A DNA stretch of 52,326 bases, taken from CAITNM01 sp037138055. GTDB lineage: Bacteria > Pseudomonadota > Alphaproteobacteria > Paracaedibacterales > CAITNM01. The position numbers and the translations under genes were made by a program. The stretch covers positions 1-52,326 of the forward strand of contig JBAXJB010000009.1 of the NCBI GenBank assembly GCA_037138055.1. The letters run 5' to 3'. Of this stretch, positions 41,044 to 50,275 are shown piece by piece (the stretch's first letter is position 1; every line of letters starts with the position of its first letter). Below the pieces are notes generated by a model that did not search any database, had not been told where the DNA came from, and saw only the letters and a list, made by a program, of their open reading frames with translations.

Positions 41044-42870
41044 ATGATAACAGAAACATCATCACTTACAGATCGTATTGTTCAGTTCCTGGGCCGTGAC
41101 AATATAGCAAGAACATCACAATACATAGTCATGGCGCTTGCCCTTTGCTCATGTGTTGCAACACTTTGGGTTATGCGTCTCGGATCGGGTGTTTTAAGAG
41201 CAACAGCTGTGCTTCCCTATCTCTATATCAATCTTGGCTTGCTTGTATTAATGGCGATTTTTATTATTCGGCGTGTCATTATTTTATGGTTAGATCGTAA
41301 ACGAGGAATTCGTGGCACCAAGTTACATCTTCATTTAGTTATGGTTTTAGCCATAACCTGTCTTCTTCCTGCTGTTGGCATTTCTGTGTTCTCTACTTTC
41401 TTTTTTAATTCATCGATAAAATCACTTTTTACAGAGCCCTTTAAAACCACTATTAATGCTGCAACAGAAATCGCTGAAAACTACATTAAGGAAAACCAAA
41501 AAACTATTCGTATTGATGGAATGAGTATGGTTATGCAACTACGTCCTGTTGCTTCAATGCTTATTCAAAATACTGAAGATTTCAATCTTCTTTTGACTCA
41601 GCACTCAGAGCAACGAGGTCTGAATGAGGTTCTTGTTTTTGATGGGCTGCTTAACATTATTGCAAAATCATATTTTACCTTTGCATTGGCATTTGAAAAT
41701 ATAACCTTGCAAGATCTAGCAAAAGCCAAAGAAGGTGAAATTGTTTTATTTACTCACAAGGACAAGGTTCGTGCACTAATACAATTGGATCCAGTTAGTG
41801 ATACATATTTATTCATTGGAAAAACTGTTTCTGAAGACGTTACTAAAGCAATGGATAAGGCAAAAGGGGCTGTTACAGCATATTCGATGCTTGAGCTTCA
41901 GCAAGGGGATATTCAATTAACTTTTCTGGCATTTTTTGCAATTTTAGTGCTGGTTCTGATTTTGGCCTCTGCTTGGATGGGATTGTCGTTAGCTAATGCA
42001 CTTTTTTCTCCTATATCAAAACTTATTGAGGCAGCACATAAAGTAAGTCATGGTGATTTGAATGTGCATATTACAAATAAGCCTTTAAATAATGAAATTG
42101 ATAATCTGATAGGTGCGTTTAATCACATGACACACCGATTAAAAAAGCAGAATGAAGAGCTTGCTTTTAATCAGAGAAAAGCTGCATGGGCCGATGTTGC
42201 GCGTAAAATTGCGCATGAAATTAAAAATCCACTGACTCCAATACAGCTTTCAGCAGAGCGATTAAAACGTAAATACTTAAAGCAAATTGAAAATGACCCA
42301 GATACTTTTCAAAACTGCATCGACACGATTATTCGTCAGGTAAATCACATTGGCAATCTTGTGAATGAATTTTCATCTTTTGCCAGAATGCCAGAACCAA
42401 ATATACAAGAAGAAGATCTTGTTGATTTATGCAAACAGGCAATGGAATTGCAAATTCAAGCGTATCCGCATATTACATTTGAGTTTAAGGGGCCTGAGAA
42501 TTTTCTTTGGAGCTGTGACAGTCAGCAAATCAGCCAGTTGCTAACAAATATTTTGCAAAATGCTGTCAATGCTGTAGAAGAAAACAAAGTTTTAAAACCT
42601 TTAATTTCAATAAGATTGTTGCTTGAAGACAAACATTTTTATATGATCATACAAGATAATGGTCCTGGATTTGAAAAAGAAAATCGTGAGCGCTTAATTG
42701 AGCCTTATTACACAACGCGTGAAAAAGGTACAGGATTGGGTTTAGCGATTGTTTCTAAAATTGCAATGGATCACAATGGGAATGTAGAATTTAAAGACAA
42801 CGATAACCAAGCGGGTGCGAAAGTTATTTTAGAGTTCTCTTATTCAAAAAAGGAATACCATGGCGTTTGA
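41044..42870 (+). CDS. ntrY: NtrY-type sensor histidine kinase
   Basis: This 608-residue kinase starts at the ATG at 41044; the longer frame from 40963 would overlap the divergent carrier gene. It has three N-terminal transmembrane segments, a periplasmic domain, a fourth helix (LAFFAILVLVLILASAWMGL), a HAMP linker, the phospho-acceptor HEIKNPLTPIQLSAERLKRK, and an ATPase domain with DNGPGFEKE and EKGTGLGLAIVSKIA. NtrY with NtrX senses redox or nitrogen cues in alphaproteobacteria. No PAS domain is obvious between HAMP and the histidine. Its 3' end overlaps ntrX by 11 bp. Confidence 0.93.
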   Translation: MITETSSLTDRIVQFLGRDNIARTSQYIVMALALCSCVATLWVMRLGSGVLRATAVLPYLYINLGLLVLMAIFIIRRVIILWLDRKRGIRGTKLHLHLVMVLAITCLLPAVGISVFSTFFFNSSIKSLFTEPFKTTINAATEIAENYIKENQKTIRIDGMSMVMQLRPVASMLIQNTEDFNLLLTQHSEQRGLNEVLVFDGLLNIIAKSYFTFALAFENITLQDLAKAKEGEIVLFTHKDKVRALIQLDPVSDTYLFIGKTVSEDVTKAMDKAKGAVTAYSMLELQQGDIQLTFLAFFAILVLVLILASAWMGLSLANALFSPISKLIEAAHKVSHGDLNVHITNKPLNNEIDNLIGAFNHMTHRLKKQNEELAFNQRKAAWADVARKIAHEIKNPLTPIQLSAERLKRKYLKQIENDPDTFQNCIDTIIRQVNHIGNLVNEFSSFARMPEPNIQEEDLVDLCKQAMELQIQAYPHITFEFKGPENFLWSCDSQQISQLLTNILQNAVNAVEENKVLKPLISIRLLLEDKHFYMIIQDNGPGFEKENRERLIEPYYTTREKGTGLGLAIVSKIAMDHNGNVEFKDNDNQAGAKVILEFSYSKKEYHGV

Positions 42871-44251
42871 TATTTTAGTTGTAGATGATGAGAAAGATAT
42901 TCGCGAACTGATTGGCGGTATTTTAAGCGATGAAGACTACAATTGTCGTGTGGCAGCTGATGGTGTGCAGGCGCTGGAAGAAATAAGGAAACGTCAGCCA
43001 AATTTGGTAATACTTGATGTGTGGTTAGGTGATGGGGAGCGTGATGGTCTAAAAATTTTAGAGATTATTAAACGTGATCACCCGTATGTGCCAACTGTTA
43101 TGATTAGTGGGCACAGCACTATTGAAACAGCCGTTTCTGCTATAAAAAAAGGGGCATACGATTTTATCGAAAAACCCTTTAAAACTGAGCGTCTTCTTAT
43201 GGTTGTTGAGCGCGCAATTGAATCAGCTTCGCTGAAACGTGAAAATGATGAATTGCGTCAACGTGCTGGAAGCTCAGGACTTATCGGAAAAAGTTTAGTT
43301 ATTGAGCAGATTCGCCATCTCATTGATGAAATAGCTGAAGGGAATAGTAGGGCGTTTATCACAGGTCAAGCTGGCACTGGAAAAGAGAGCGTTGCCCGAG
43401 AAATACATCGGCTTTCAAAAAGAACGAACCTTCCTTTTACAGTATTTAATTGCGGTAGCATTCATCCTACGGCTATTGAAGCAGAACTTTTTGGTACTGA
43501 GATTCAGGGGCAAAACCAAAGTGAGCCTCGTAAAATTGGAATTGTTGAAAAAACGCATGGCGGTACGCTGTATCTAGAAGAAATTCAGCTTTTACCTTTG
43601 CCTATTCAAGGCAAGATAGTCAGGCTTTTGCAGGACGGCACATTTTTTAGATTGGGGTCAAAAGATCCAATTAAGGTTGATATTCGCTATTTTGCAAGCA
43701 CATCTGAAAATTTAAATGATCTTGTTCAAAATGGAAATTTACGAGAAGATTTGTATTATCGTTTTACAGCAAATCATATTCGCCTTCCTTCATTAAAAGA
43801 GAGAGCTAGTGATATCCCGTTGTTAATTTCTTATTTTATGGACAGTATGGCAAAAAGCCGTTGCTCCATGCCTAGAAAAATTGATGATTCATCCTTAACA
43901 GTTTTGCAAACGTATGGCTGGCCAGGCAATATTGTTCAGCTTAAGAATGTTGTTGAATGGTTGTTGATTATGGCGGGAGGAGATCCAGCAAGTGCCATAA
44001 CTCCTGAAATGCTTCCTCCTGAAATTCAAAACGATGCCCCTCTTGGAAATAATTGGCAACAAAAATCTGCAGATATTATTGTGCTTCCTTTACGTGAAGC
44101 CAGAGAGACTTTTGAGCGAAAATATTTGCTTGCTCAAATTCAGCGCTTTGATGGAAATATTTCGCAGACAGCTAGATTTATAGGCATGGAAAGGTCAGCA
44201 TTACACAGAAAATTACGTGCTTTAGGTGTTAGTGATTATCGTGAAGGTTAA
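42860..44251 (+). CDS. ntrX: NtrX-type response regulator with degenerate GAFTGA loop
   Basis: This 463-residue regulator has a receiver domain (ILVVDDEKDIRELIGG, phospho-Asp in VILDVWLGDG), an AAA+ domain with Walker A TGQAGTGKESVA and Walker B GGTLYLEEI, and a C-terminal Fis-type helix-turn-helix (NISQTARFIGMERSALHRKL). Aligned by the flanking FGxE and GGTL, the sigma-54 contact loop GAFTGA is replaced by QGQNQS at the same length. It therefore cannot easily act as a sigma-54 activator and may work with sigma-70 or as a repressor, as proposed for other alphaproteobacterial NtrX. ntrY-ntrX-trkA is a conserved order. Confidence 0.93.
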   Translation: MAFDILVVDDEKDIRELIGGILSDEDYNCRVAADGVQALEEIRKRQPNLVILDVWLGDGERDGLKILEIIKRDHPYVPTVMISGHSTIETAVSAIKKGAYDFIEKPFKTERLLMVVERAIESASLKRENDELRQRAGSSGLIGKSLVIEQIRHLIDEIAEGNSRAFITGQAGTGKESVAREIHRLSKRTNLPFTVFNCGSIHPTAIEAELFGTEIQGQNQSEPRKIGIVEKTHGGTLYLEEIQLLPLPIQGKIVRLLQDGTFFRLGSKDPIKVDIRYFASTSENLNDLVQNGNLREDLYYRFTANHIRLPSLKERASDIPLLISYFMDSMAKSRCSMPRKIDDSSLTVLQTYGWPGNIVQLKNVVEWLLIMAGGDPASAITPEMLPPEIQNDAPLGNNWQQKSADIIVLPLREARETFERKYLLAQIQRFDGNISQTARFIGMERSALHRKLRALGVSDYREG

Positions 44252-44254
44252 AAA

Positions 44255-45631
44255 GTGAAGGTAATTATACTTGGTGCAGGTCAGGTAGGATTTAGTATTG
44301 CGCGCTATTTAGTGCAAGAACAAAATCATATTACTGTTGTTGATAATTCTCCCCAAGTTCTTGATATAATTTCTGACAAACTAGATGTTCAGCCGATTCT
44401 TGGATTTGCATCTCACCCCGATGTGCTTGATCGAGCAGGCGCTAAAGAAGCTGATTTGATTATTGCAGTTACCTCTTCGGACGAAGTAAACATGATTGCT
44501 TGTGAAGTTGCAAAAAATCTATTTAATGTTCCTATGAAAATAGCACGAGTGCGACATCAAAACTATTTACACTCTGCCTGGTCTGAAATGTTAGCATTAA
44601 AACAATCGACCATTGACGTGATTATTTCGCCGGAAGTTGAGGTTGCTCAAACAATTAGCAGAAATCTGCGTGTTCCTGGTGCCTTTGATGTTATTTCTTT
44701 GATTGATGAGTCTCTTAAACTTATTGGAGTTCGGTGTTTAGCTCATTCAGGTATTGTAAATACACCTATAAAACACATTAGTTCACTGTACCCTAACCTT
44801 GATTTGGCAATCGTTCTTATAAAACGGGAAGAGCAAATTATTTTTCCTTCGTCACGTGATCATCTCTTGGTTGACGACGAAGTGTATGTTATTGCGCCAC
44901 GAGAGCAGCTTAATGAAATTATGGAGACCTTTGGATATTCAACATCCGAAAGCCGAGAAATTCTAATTGTAGGAGGGGGAAATATTGGATTAAACCTTGC
45001 TATTGGTATGGAAAAAGAATATCGCAATGTTCACGCGCGTATTATTGAAAAAGATCCAAAGCGTTGCGAACAAATCGCACGCTTTTTAAAGCGCACAGAA
45101 ATTTTACACGGTGATGCTTTAGATTATGATTTGCTTCAAGAGGCCAATATTGAAAATTGTGAAACAGTTATTGCTGTCAGTAATGATGATAAGGTTAACA
45201 TACTATCATCTTTAATTAGTAAGCGGCATGGGGCTAAGCGTTCATTGGCTCTTTTAAATAACATGCAATATGCCTCAATGGTTACATCTTTGGGAGTTGA
45301 TGCTGTGATCAGTCCCAAGGCTTTGACTGTGTCTACTATATTGAGACATGTTAGGGAAGGCAATTTACAAAGCATACACCCTATAGCTGAAGGAAATGTC
45401 GTTGTTATTGAAGCGCGCGCAAGAGAAACCAGTCACATTATTGGTCTTGATATTGAAGATGTTACTATTGCTTCAGAAATTATGGTTGTGGCGCTGATAC
45501 GTGAAGATACCTTACATTTTTTGCCTGATCGTATGAATATCAGTGCAAATGATAAGCTTATTATTGTGACTCAAAAAGAATCTGTTCATAAGATTGAGAA
45601 GTTATTCTCTATTCGCCCATATTATTTATAA
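44255..45631 (+). CDS. trkA: TrkA potassium-uptake regulatory subunit
   Basis: This 458-residue cytosolic protein has two tandem RCK units. Each has an NAD-binding Rossmann fold (VIILGAGQVGFSIARYL and LIVGGGNIGLNLAIGMEKEY) and a C-terminal TrkA_C domain. TrkA gates the Trk/Ktr K+ channel; no trkH/trkG lies in the window. The start is a GTG at 44255, three bases after the ntrX stop. It is followed by the lolA-like gene with a 15-bp gap, so the operon may continue. Confidence 0.95.
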   Translation: MKVIILGAGQVGFSIARYLVQEQNHITVVDNSPQVLDIISDKLDVQPILGFASHPDVLDRAGAKEADLIIAVTSSDEVNMIACEVAKNLFNVPMKIARVRHQNYLHSAWSEMLALKQSTIDVIISPEVEVAQTISRNLRVPGAFDVISLIDESLKLIGVRCLAHSGIVNTPIKHISSLYPNLDLAIVLIKREEQIIFPSSRDHLLVDDEVYVIAPREQLNEIMETFGYSTSESREILIVGGGNIGLNLAIGMEKEYRNVHARIIEKDPKRCEQIARFLKRTEILHGDALDYDLLQEANIENCETVIAVSNDDKVNILSSLISKRHGAKRSLALLNNMQYASMVTSLGVDAVISPKALTVSTILRHVREGNLQSIHPIAEGNVVVIEARARETSHIIGLDIEDVTIASEIMVVALIREDTLHFLPDRMNISANDKLIIVTQKESVHKIEKLFSIRPYYL

Positions 45632-45646
45632 AACCATGAGATAAAT

Positions 45647-46246
45647 ATGCGATTTTTTCTGTTTGTGTCATTTTTATTTTTCAGTACTATTTTTGCAGAT
45701 GCACCATCTTCTATTGATGGTATTAAATTAAAGAAAATCGAAGACTTTTTAAGCTCCATGATTAGCCTTGAGGCTGATATAAAGATGGATATTGATTCAG
45801 GAAATAAGCAGATTCCTGCGGAGCGTCATGAAGGAAAAATTTGGCTTGATCGTGGAAATGGCCTATTGCGTATTAACTACGGAAAAAGCTTTATGGTGGC
45901 AAAAAAGGGCACGTTAGTTGTGCGACAAGAAAATGAACGCCCTCAAGAATACATGACTGATGATACACCAGCAGGTATTCTTTTGTGCCCTAAAATTGAT
46001 TTCGAAAGCAAAGGTATTGTTGTCAAAAGTTTAACATCAATAAAGGATCTTTGGCAGCTTTCTTTAAATTACGAAAGTCCAGTTGGGTCTGTCCCGGTAG
46101 TTTTATATTTTAGGCCTAATCCTGTTATGGTTTTAATGGGGTGGGCCATTCAAAACCCAGATGGATCGGTAACAAATGTGTACTTAAACCCCGATAAAAC
46201 TCATATGGCGATTAAAATCGATCCATCTGTTTTTAAGATAGATTAG
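45647..46246 (+). CDS. lolA: LolA-family outer-membrane lipoprotein carrier protein
   Basis: This 199-residue exported protein has a signal peptide (MRFFLFVSFLFFSTIFADAP). The mature part is a LolA-like beta-sheet with RHEGKIWLDRGNGLLRINYG, then VAKKGTLVVRQEN, and GWAIQNPDGSVTNVYL. LolA carries lipoproteins across the periplasm from LolCDE to LolB. Its place after ntrYX-trkA is not the classical one. It converges on the small unknown gene with a 5-bp gap. The name lolA is a family call; alphaproteobacterial members may differ in partner. Confidence 0.82.
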   Translation: MRFFLFVSFLFFSTIFADAPSSIDGIKLKKIEDFLSSMISLEADIKMDIDSGNKQIPAERHEGKIWLDRGNGLLRINYGKSFMVAKKGTLVVRQENERPQEYMTDDTPAGILLCPKIDFESKGIVVKSLTSIKDLWQLSLNYESPVGSVPVVLYFRPNPVMVLMGWAIQNPDGSVTNVYLNPDKTHMAIKIDPSVFKID

Positions 46247-46251
46247 TTAAT

Positions 46252-46587
46252 TCATTTTTCTCTGTTTTTAGATTCGCATGCAGCAGTTATTGCATTGCTG
46301 GATTTTTTTGCTTTTTTTCCTAAAATACGTCTTGTCGCTGTCTGCATACTTTTATCGCATCCTACTCTATTTGCCATATCTGCGGCGTCATTTACTAGAA
46401 AAACTGCATTCTTACCAAATAGCCTTAGTAAATTTTTTTTGCTGTAGAACAGTCTGCTTTTTTTTAATTTATCTGATCTTAAAGTATGGATTTCTAGGAG
46501 TGATAAAGTACCTATTTCTTTGCAGATGCTAACGTTAAATACAGCAATTAGACTTATATATATAAATTTTTTAATGTATAAATTCAT
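46252..46587 (-). CDS. Small secreted hypothetical protein (111 aa)
   Basis: I do not recognise this protein. The N-terminus is a likely signal peptide (MNLYIKKFIYISLIAVFNVS then ICK). The mature part is strongly basic (for example SDKLKKSRLFYSKKNLLRLF) with a helical C-terminal half (ADMANRVGCDKSMQTATRRI) containing two cysteines. It has no homology I can name. It lies alone, next to an A+T-rich gap. The ending converges on lolA. Confidence 0.5.
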   Translation of the reverse strand: MNLYIKKFIYISLIAVFNVSICKEIGTLSLLEIHTLRSDKLKKSRLFYSKKNLLRLFGKNAVFLVNDAADMANRVGCDKSMQTATRRILGKKAKKSSNAITAACESKNREK

Positions 46588-46907
46588 AAAAAAACATTGA
46601 ATATCAATATCTGTATTGTAAAATTATTTTTTTAATATTTTATTAATATCTATTTTTGAAATGAAAATATTGTAAATATAAAAAATAAACTTTTTTAAAA
46701 GAACAAGCGTTATTCATGGTATTACTGATAAAATACAAAAAAAAATTGTAAACAAAAATAAATGTATGTTTTATATTTATGGATAAGTTAAAAAAACTTG
46801 CTTGTCATTATGTATTTATGGTTTAATAAAAGAAAACAAAATATAGTGCCAGAAAGCTACGTGCTTAATAAAACTGGCCGTTAAGATCTGCTGGAGATAT
46901 TTTATTT
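46588..46907. other. 320-bp A+T-rich intergenic gap upstream of rne
   Basis: I find no gene here. Between 46588 and about 46800 it is almost entirely A and T. It holds the likely rne promoter near its right end and the rne leader. I saw no RNA gene or recognised riboswitch. RNase E leaders are often autoregulatory, but no structure stands out. Confidence 0.5.
46802..46829 (+). promoter_or_regulatory. Possible sigma-70 promoter upstream of rne
   Basis: TTGTCA (46802-46807) and TAATAA (46824-46829) are separated by 16 bp, about 80 bp upstream of the rne ATG. The match is weak in an A+T-rich region. Confidence 0.3.
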
Positions 46908-49001
46908 ATGAGTAAAAAATTATTAATTGACGCGGCTCATGTTGAAGAAACAAGGGTTGCTGTCGTTGAAGACACTTGTCTAGAAGAATTTGATTCTGAA
47001 CATTTTAGTAAAAAACAACTGAAATCCAATATATATTTAGCAAAGGTCATACGTATTGAGCCTTCACTGCAGGCTGCTTTTGTTGAGTACGGAGGCGATA
47101 AGCACGGGTTTCTATCTTTTGCTGAAATTCACCCTGATTATTACAGAATCCCTGTGTCTGATCGAAAAAACTTAACTGAAGAGATCACAAAAGAAAATTC
47201 TGATAGTAGTGCTGGTGAAAACTCAGAAATTTCTGAAGAAGACGAACTGTCAGTAAAGCCAAAGCGTAGTTACAAATACAAAATTCAAGAAGTTATTCAA
47301 AAACGACAAATTTTGCTAGTGCAAGTTGTTAAAGAGCAGCGCGCCAATAAAGGTGCAGCATTATCTACGTTTCTATCTTTGGCTGGGCGCTATTGCGTAT
47401 TGATACCAAATGCAGGCACACGTAATGGTGGCATTTCTAGAAAAATTCAAGACGACACAGATCGTAAGAGATTGAAAGAAGTTTTAAATGATTTAGATGT
47501 TCCGGAAGGCATGAGTCTTATTGTGCGTACTGCGGGTCAGGAACGTTCAAAAATTGAAATACGTCGTGATTATGAATATTTAATTCACGTATGGGAAGAA
47601 ATTCGCGCTAAAACATTAGTATCCATTGCGCCATGTTTAATTCACGAAGAAGGCGATCTTGTTAAGCGAGCTATTCGTGATATTTATACGCGTGAAATAG
47701 ATGAAGTTCTTATTGAAGGTGAAGAGGCTTACAAAGAAGCCAAAGCTTTCATGAAAATCTTAATGCCGAGCCATGCTAAAAAAGTAAAGCTTTATAAGGA
47801 TGTGCAAACGCCACTATTCCATAAATTTAAAGTTGAGCAGCACATTGAAAAAATGATGTTTCCAAAGGTTGATTTACCTTCTGGTGGCTCAATCGTGATT
47901 AATCATACAGAAGCGTTAGTTGCTATAGATGTAAACTCTGGGCGGTCTACAAGAGAACGCAATATAGATGTGACTGCACTTAAAACAAACCTTGAAGCTG
48001 CGCAAGAAATTGCACGTCAACTTCGTTTACGCGACTTATCTGGATTACTCGTAATTGACTTTATCGATATGGATGATAATAACCATATTCAGCAAGTTGA
48101 ACGCAAATTAAAAGAGGCTTTAAAGCCTGATCGTGCGCGCATTCAAATAGGAAGAATAAGTCATTTTGGTTTGCTAGAGCTTTCTCGGCAGAGGTTGCGA
48201 CCAAGCTTAATGGAAACCCATACTTCTCCGTGTGCGCATTGCCATGGCACCGGAATAGTTCGCTCAACTGAATCTTTGTCACTACAGGTACTACGAGTAA
48301 TTGAACGAGAGGCTATTAAAGGAAGAGCTGCTGAAATTCAAGCGGCTGTTCCAAAAGGTGTTGATTTATATCTGCTTAACCAAAAGCGTCGAGAAATTAC
48401 GTTGATAGAGAATCGTTTTGATGTGTCTGTTTATGTTACACGTGAAAATATTGCCTTGGCACCATTTTTCCGTGTAGATGTGGTCAAGGTAAAAGAAAAT
48501 GTAGCCATTCGAGATGATTCTCAAACAGTTGACATCATAGCAGAGCAATCAAGTAAAATCGGAACTGTGACAGCAGTACAAGAGTCGGGCGAAACTGATA
48601 CTGCACTAGAAAGCTTAAATGCAAGAAAGCGCCCTAATAATAGACATAAAAGAAAGCATCCTCAACACAGAGTGCCTAATGCAGAGCAAACTGCAGATAT
48701 GAATCAACAATCAGAAACAGAAGTTGTCGTACAAAAACCTATTAAAAAACACAACGTTTCTTCAAAAGATAAGCTTGTAGATAATATTGCAAACCCCGAA
48801 GAGAGCGATACATCATCAATTCAAGGCGCAGATATAATTGCTCCTCAGTTTGGGAAAAAGCGTCGTCGTTACCGCGGAAATCGTAAACGAAAAGATGGTG
48901 TCATGGCAGCTGAAGGAAGTGCTTCAGCAGAAATGACCAAAACAGAATCTTCAGATACTTCGCCAAAAAAAAAAAATTGGCTTAGGCGGCTTTTAGACTA
49001 A
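46908..49001 (+). CDS. rne: Ribonuclease E/G family endoribonuclease
   Basis: This 697-residue enzyme begins with the S1 domain (NIYLAKVIRIEPSLQAAFVE, then YGGDKHGFLSFAEIHPDYY), interrupted by an acidic insertion (about residues 95-115). The catalytic core has LVAIDVNSGR and IDFIDMDDNNH (metal-binding Asp), then LELSRQRLRPSL and the zinc-link CAHCHGTGIV. Its C-terminal 130 residues form a disordered, Lys/Arg-rich arm (KKRRRYRGNRKRKDG), as in RNase E. It initiates mRNA decay and tRNA/rRNA processing. Its last 4 bp overlap the convergent flgE gene. Confidence 0.95.
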   Translation: MSKKLLIDAAHVEETRVAVVEDTCLEEFDSEHFSKKQLKSNIYLAKVIRIEPSLQAAFVEYGGDKHGFLSFAEIHPDYYRIPVSDRKNLTEEITKENSDSSAGENSEISEEDELSVKPKRSYKYKIQEVIQKRQILLVQVVKEQRANKGAALSTFLSLAGRYCVLIPNAGTRNGGISRKIQDDTDRKRLKEVLNDLDVPEGMSLIVRTAGQERSKIEIRRDYEYLIHVWEEIRAKTLVSIAPCLIHEEGDLVKRAIRDIYTREIDEVLIEGEEAYKEAKAFMKILMPSHAKKVKLYKDVQTPLFHKFKVEQHIEKMMFPKVDLPSGGSIVINHTEALVAIDVNSGRSTRERNIDVTALKTNLEAAQEIARQLRLRDLSGLLVIDFIDMDDNNHIQQVERKLKEALKPDRARIQIGRISHFGLLELSRQRLRPSLMETHTSPCAHCHGTGIVRSTESLSLQVLRVIEREAIKGRAAEIQAAVPKGVDLYLLNQKRREITLIENRFDVSVYVTRENIALAPFFRVDVVKVKENVAIRDDSQTVDIIAEQSSKIGTVTAVQESGETDTALESLNARKRPNNRHKRKHPQHRVPNAEQTADMNQQSETEVVVQKPIKKHNVSSKDKLVDNIANPEESDTSSIQGADIIAPQFGKKRRRYRGNRKRKDGVMAAEGSASAEMTKTESSDTSPKKKNWLRRLLD

Positions 49002-50275
49002 CTGCGGAGCGAATTTATTAGCTCCCACAAGTCTTTTTTGCCACTATAAGCTGTGATGATATTGTTGAATTGCTGTTGACGCTCAATCATTTTTGCCATT
49101 TGAGGTATCGTTTCAATTGTGCTGCTTTCTAGTGCTCCTACAGCTACATTTCCTGCGATAGCTTCACCAATGTATGCATAAGTCACATCCCCTGATTTTT
49201 TTATGTTTGGTAAATACAAGCCGTATTCTAGCATTTCTAGTCCATCTGGATTGTTGAATACGCCGACTGCTAAGCGACCAACCAATTCAGATTGACCATT
49301 ATCAAATTTTGCATACAGATTTCCATTTTCTTCCGGTTCTAAAGACTTGAAAACGCCTGCTGCATGACCATCTACTTTAACTTGTAAGCGTGATTGTCCA
49401 CCTTTCAAACGTATAACTCCATCAGGTTGCCCTACGGTTCCTAGATTCATTTTTGCATTGATAGAAGAGCTTTCTGGGCATGTAATGCTTAATGCGGGGG
49501 GAGTTGCATTATCATTAAAACTAGCAGGGCATCCATTAGCATCAAACTTAATTGTTACAGGACTGCTTGCACTATAGTCACCATTTACAGTTGATCCAAC
49601 AGGTGCTTGAATTTTTAGTGACCAAGATTGGCCACTACTGCCTCCATCAGACCAATCGGCATTTCGTGTGAATACATAATTAAGTGTTCTAGGGGTGCCG
49701 GATGAGTCAAACACAGTGATGGCTCTGGTAACACTATCCCCTTCTGCTCCACTTAATCCACATCTAAATGAAATTTGCGAAGTTTCTACTGCATTTGACG
49801 TCATGTTTGAACAATCTAAAACGCTTAAATCTCCAGGCGTTGCTGGCAATACACCATTTACAGCTGGGGTGTACAATAATTTCATTCCAAAATGATTTTG
49901 CATTTCATTTGTTGGCCCACAATAAAATGTTCCCACACGTGTAAAATATTGATTGCCATCTGCATCTTGTACCGGGAAAAAAGACGCATCTCCTAGTAAT
50001 GATAAATGCGTTTTCACCTGTGAGTCCATTGGAGTTCCTGCTCCTCGAATATAATACTGCACATCGTTTTCTAAAATACCAGCTGCTTCTCCCCCCATAT
50101 AAGAATAATAAACATTCTGAAAAGTATTACGGGAGCGTCCGGCGATTGTGGATTCAGCAGCTAAGTTATGGGCTGTATCATTGGTGGCTTTTGCTATGTT
50201 GTTTAGAGCAACTGCATCTCTGTTTAAAGCTCCTGTTAGGGTTGAGTTATCAAAGCGTGAAACGGCATCTGTCAT
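48998..50275 (-). CDS. flgE: Flagellar hook protein FlgE
   Basis: This 425-residue axial protein forms the hook. The C-terminal helix region (SSTIETIPQMAKMIERQQQF then NNIITAYSGKKDLWELINSL) fits FlgE, with the family's ELINL-type ending. The middle contains GTFYCGPTNEMQNHFGMKLL-like hook-domain sequence and AITVFDSSGTPRTLNYVFTR, typical of FlgE. The N-terminal NNIANxxTxGF motif is degenerate (NNIAKATNDTAHN). It is the last gene of fliK-flgD-flgE, shares TAATG with flgD, and overlaps the end of rne. Confidence 0.85.
   Translation of the reverse strand: MTDAVSRFDNSTLTGALNRDAVALNNIAKATNDTAHNLAAESTIAGRSRNTFQNVYYSYMGGEAAGILENDVQYYIRGAGTPMDSQVKTHLSLLGDASFFPVQDADGNQYFTRVGTFYCGPTNEMQNHFGMKLLYTPAVNGVLPATPGDLSVLDCSNMTSNAVETSQISFRCGLSGAEGDSVTRAITVFDSSGTPRTLNYVFTRNADWSDGGSSGQSWSLKIQAPVGSTVNGDYSASSPVTIKFDANGCPASFNDNATPPALSITCPESSSINAKMNLGTVGQPDGVIRLKGGQSRLQVKVDGHAAGVFKSLEPEENGNLYAKFDNGQSELVGRLAVGVFNNPDGLEMLEYGLYLPNIKKSGDVTYAYIGEAIAGNVAVGALESSTIETIPQMAKMIERQQQFNNIITAYSGKKDLWELINSLRS

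Noticed and set aside
48434..48449. parS-like sequence TGTTACACGTGAAAAT in rne
   Set aside because: Three mismatches to the perfect parS, including the palindrome arms, so probably not a ParB site.
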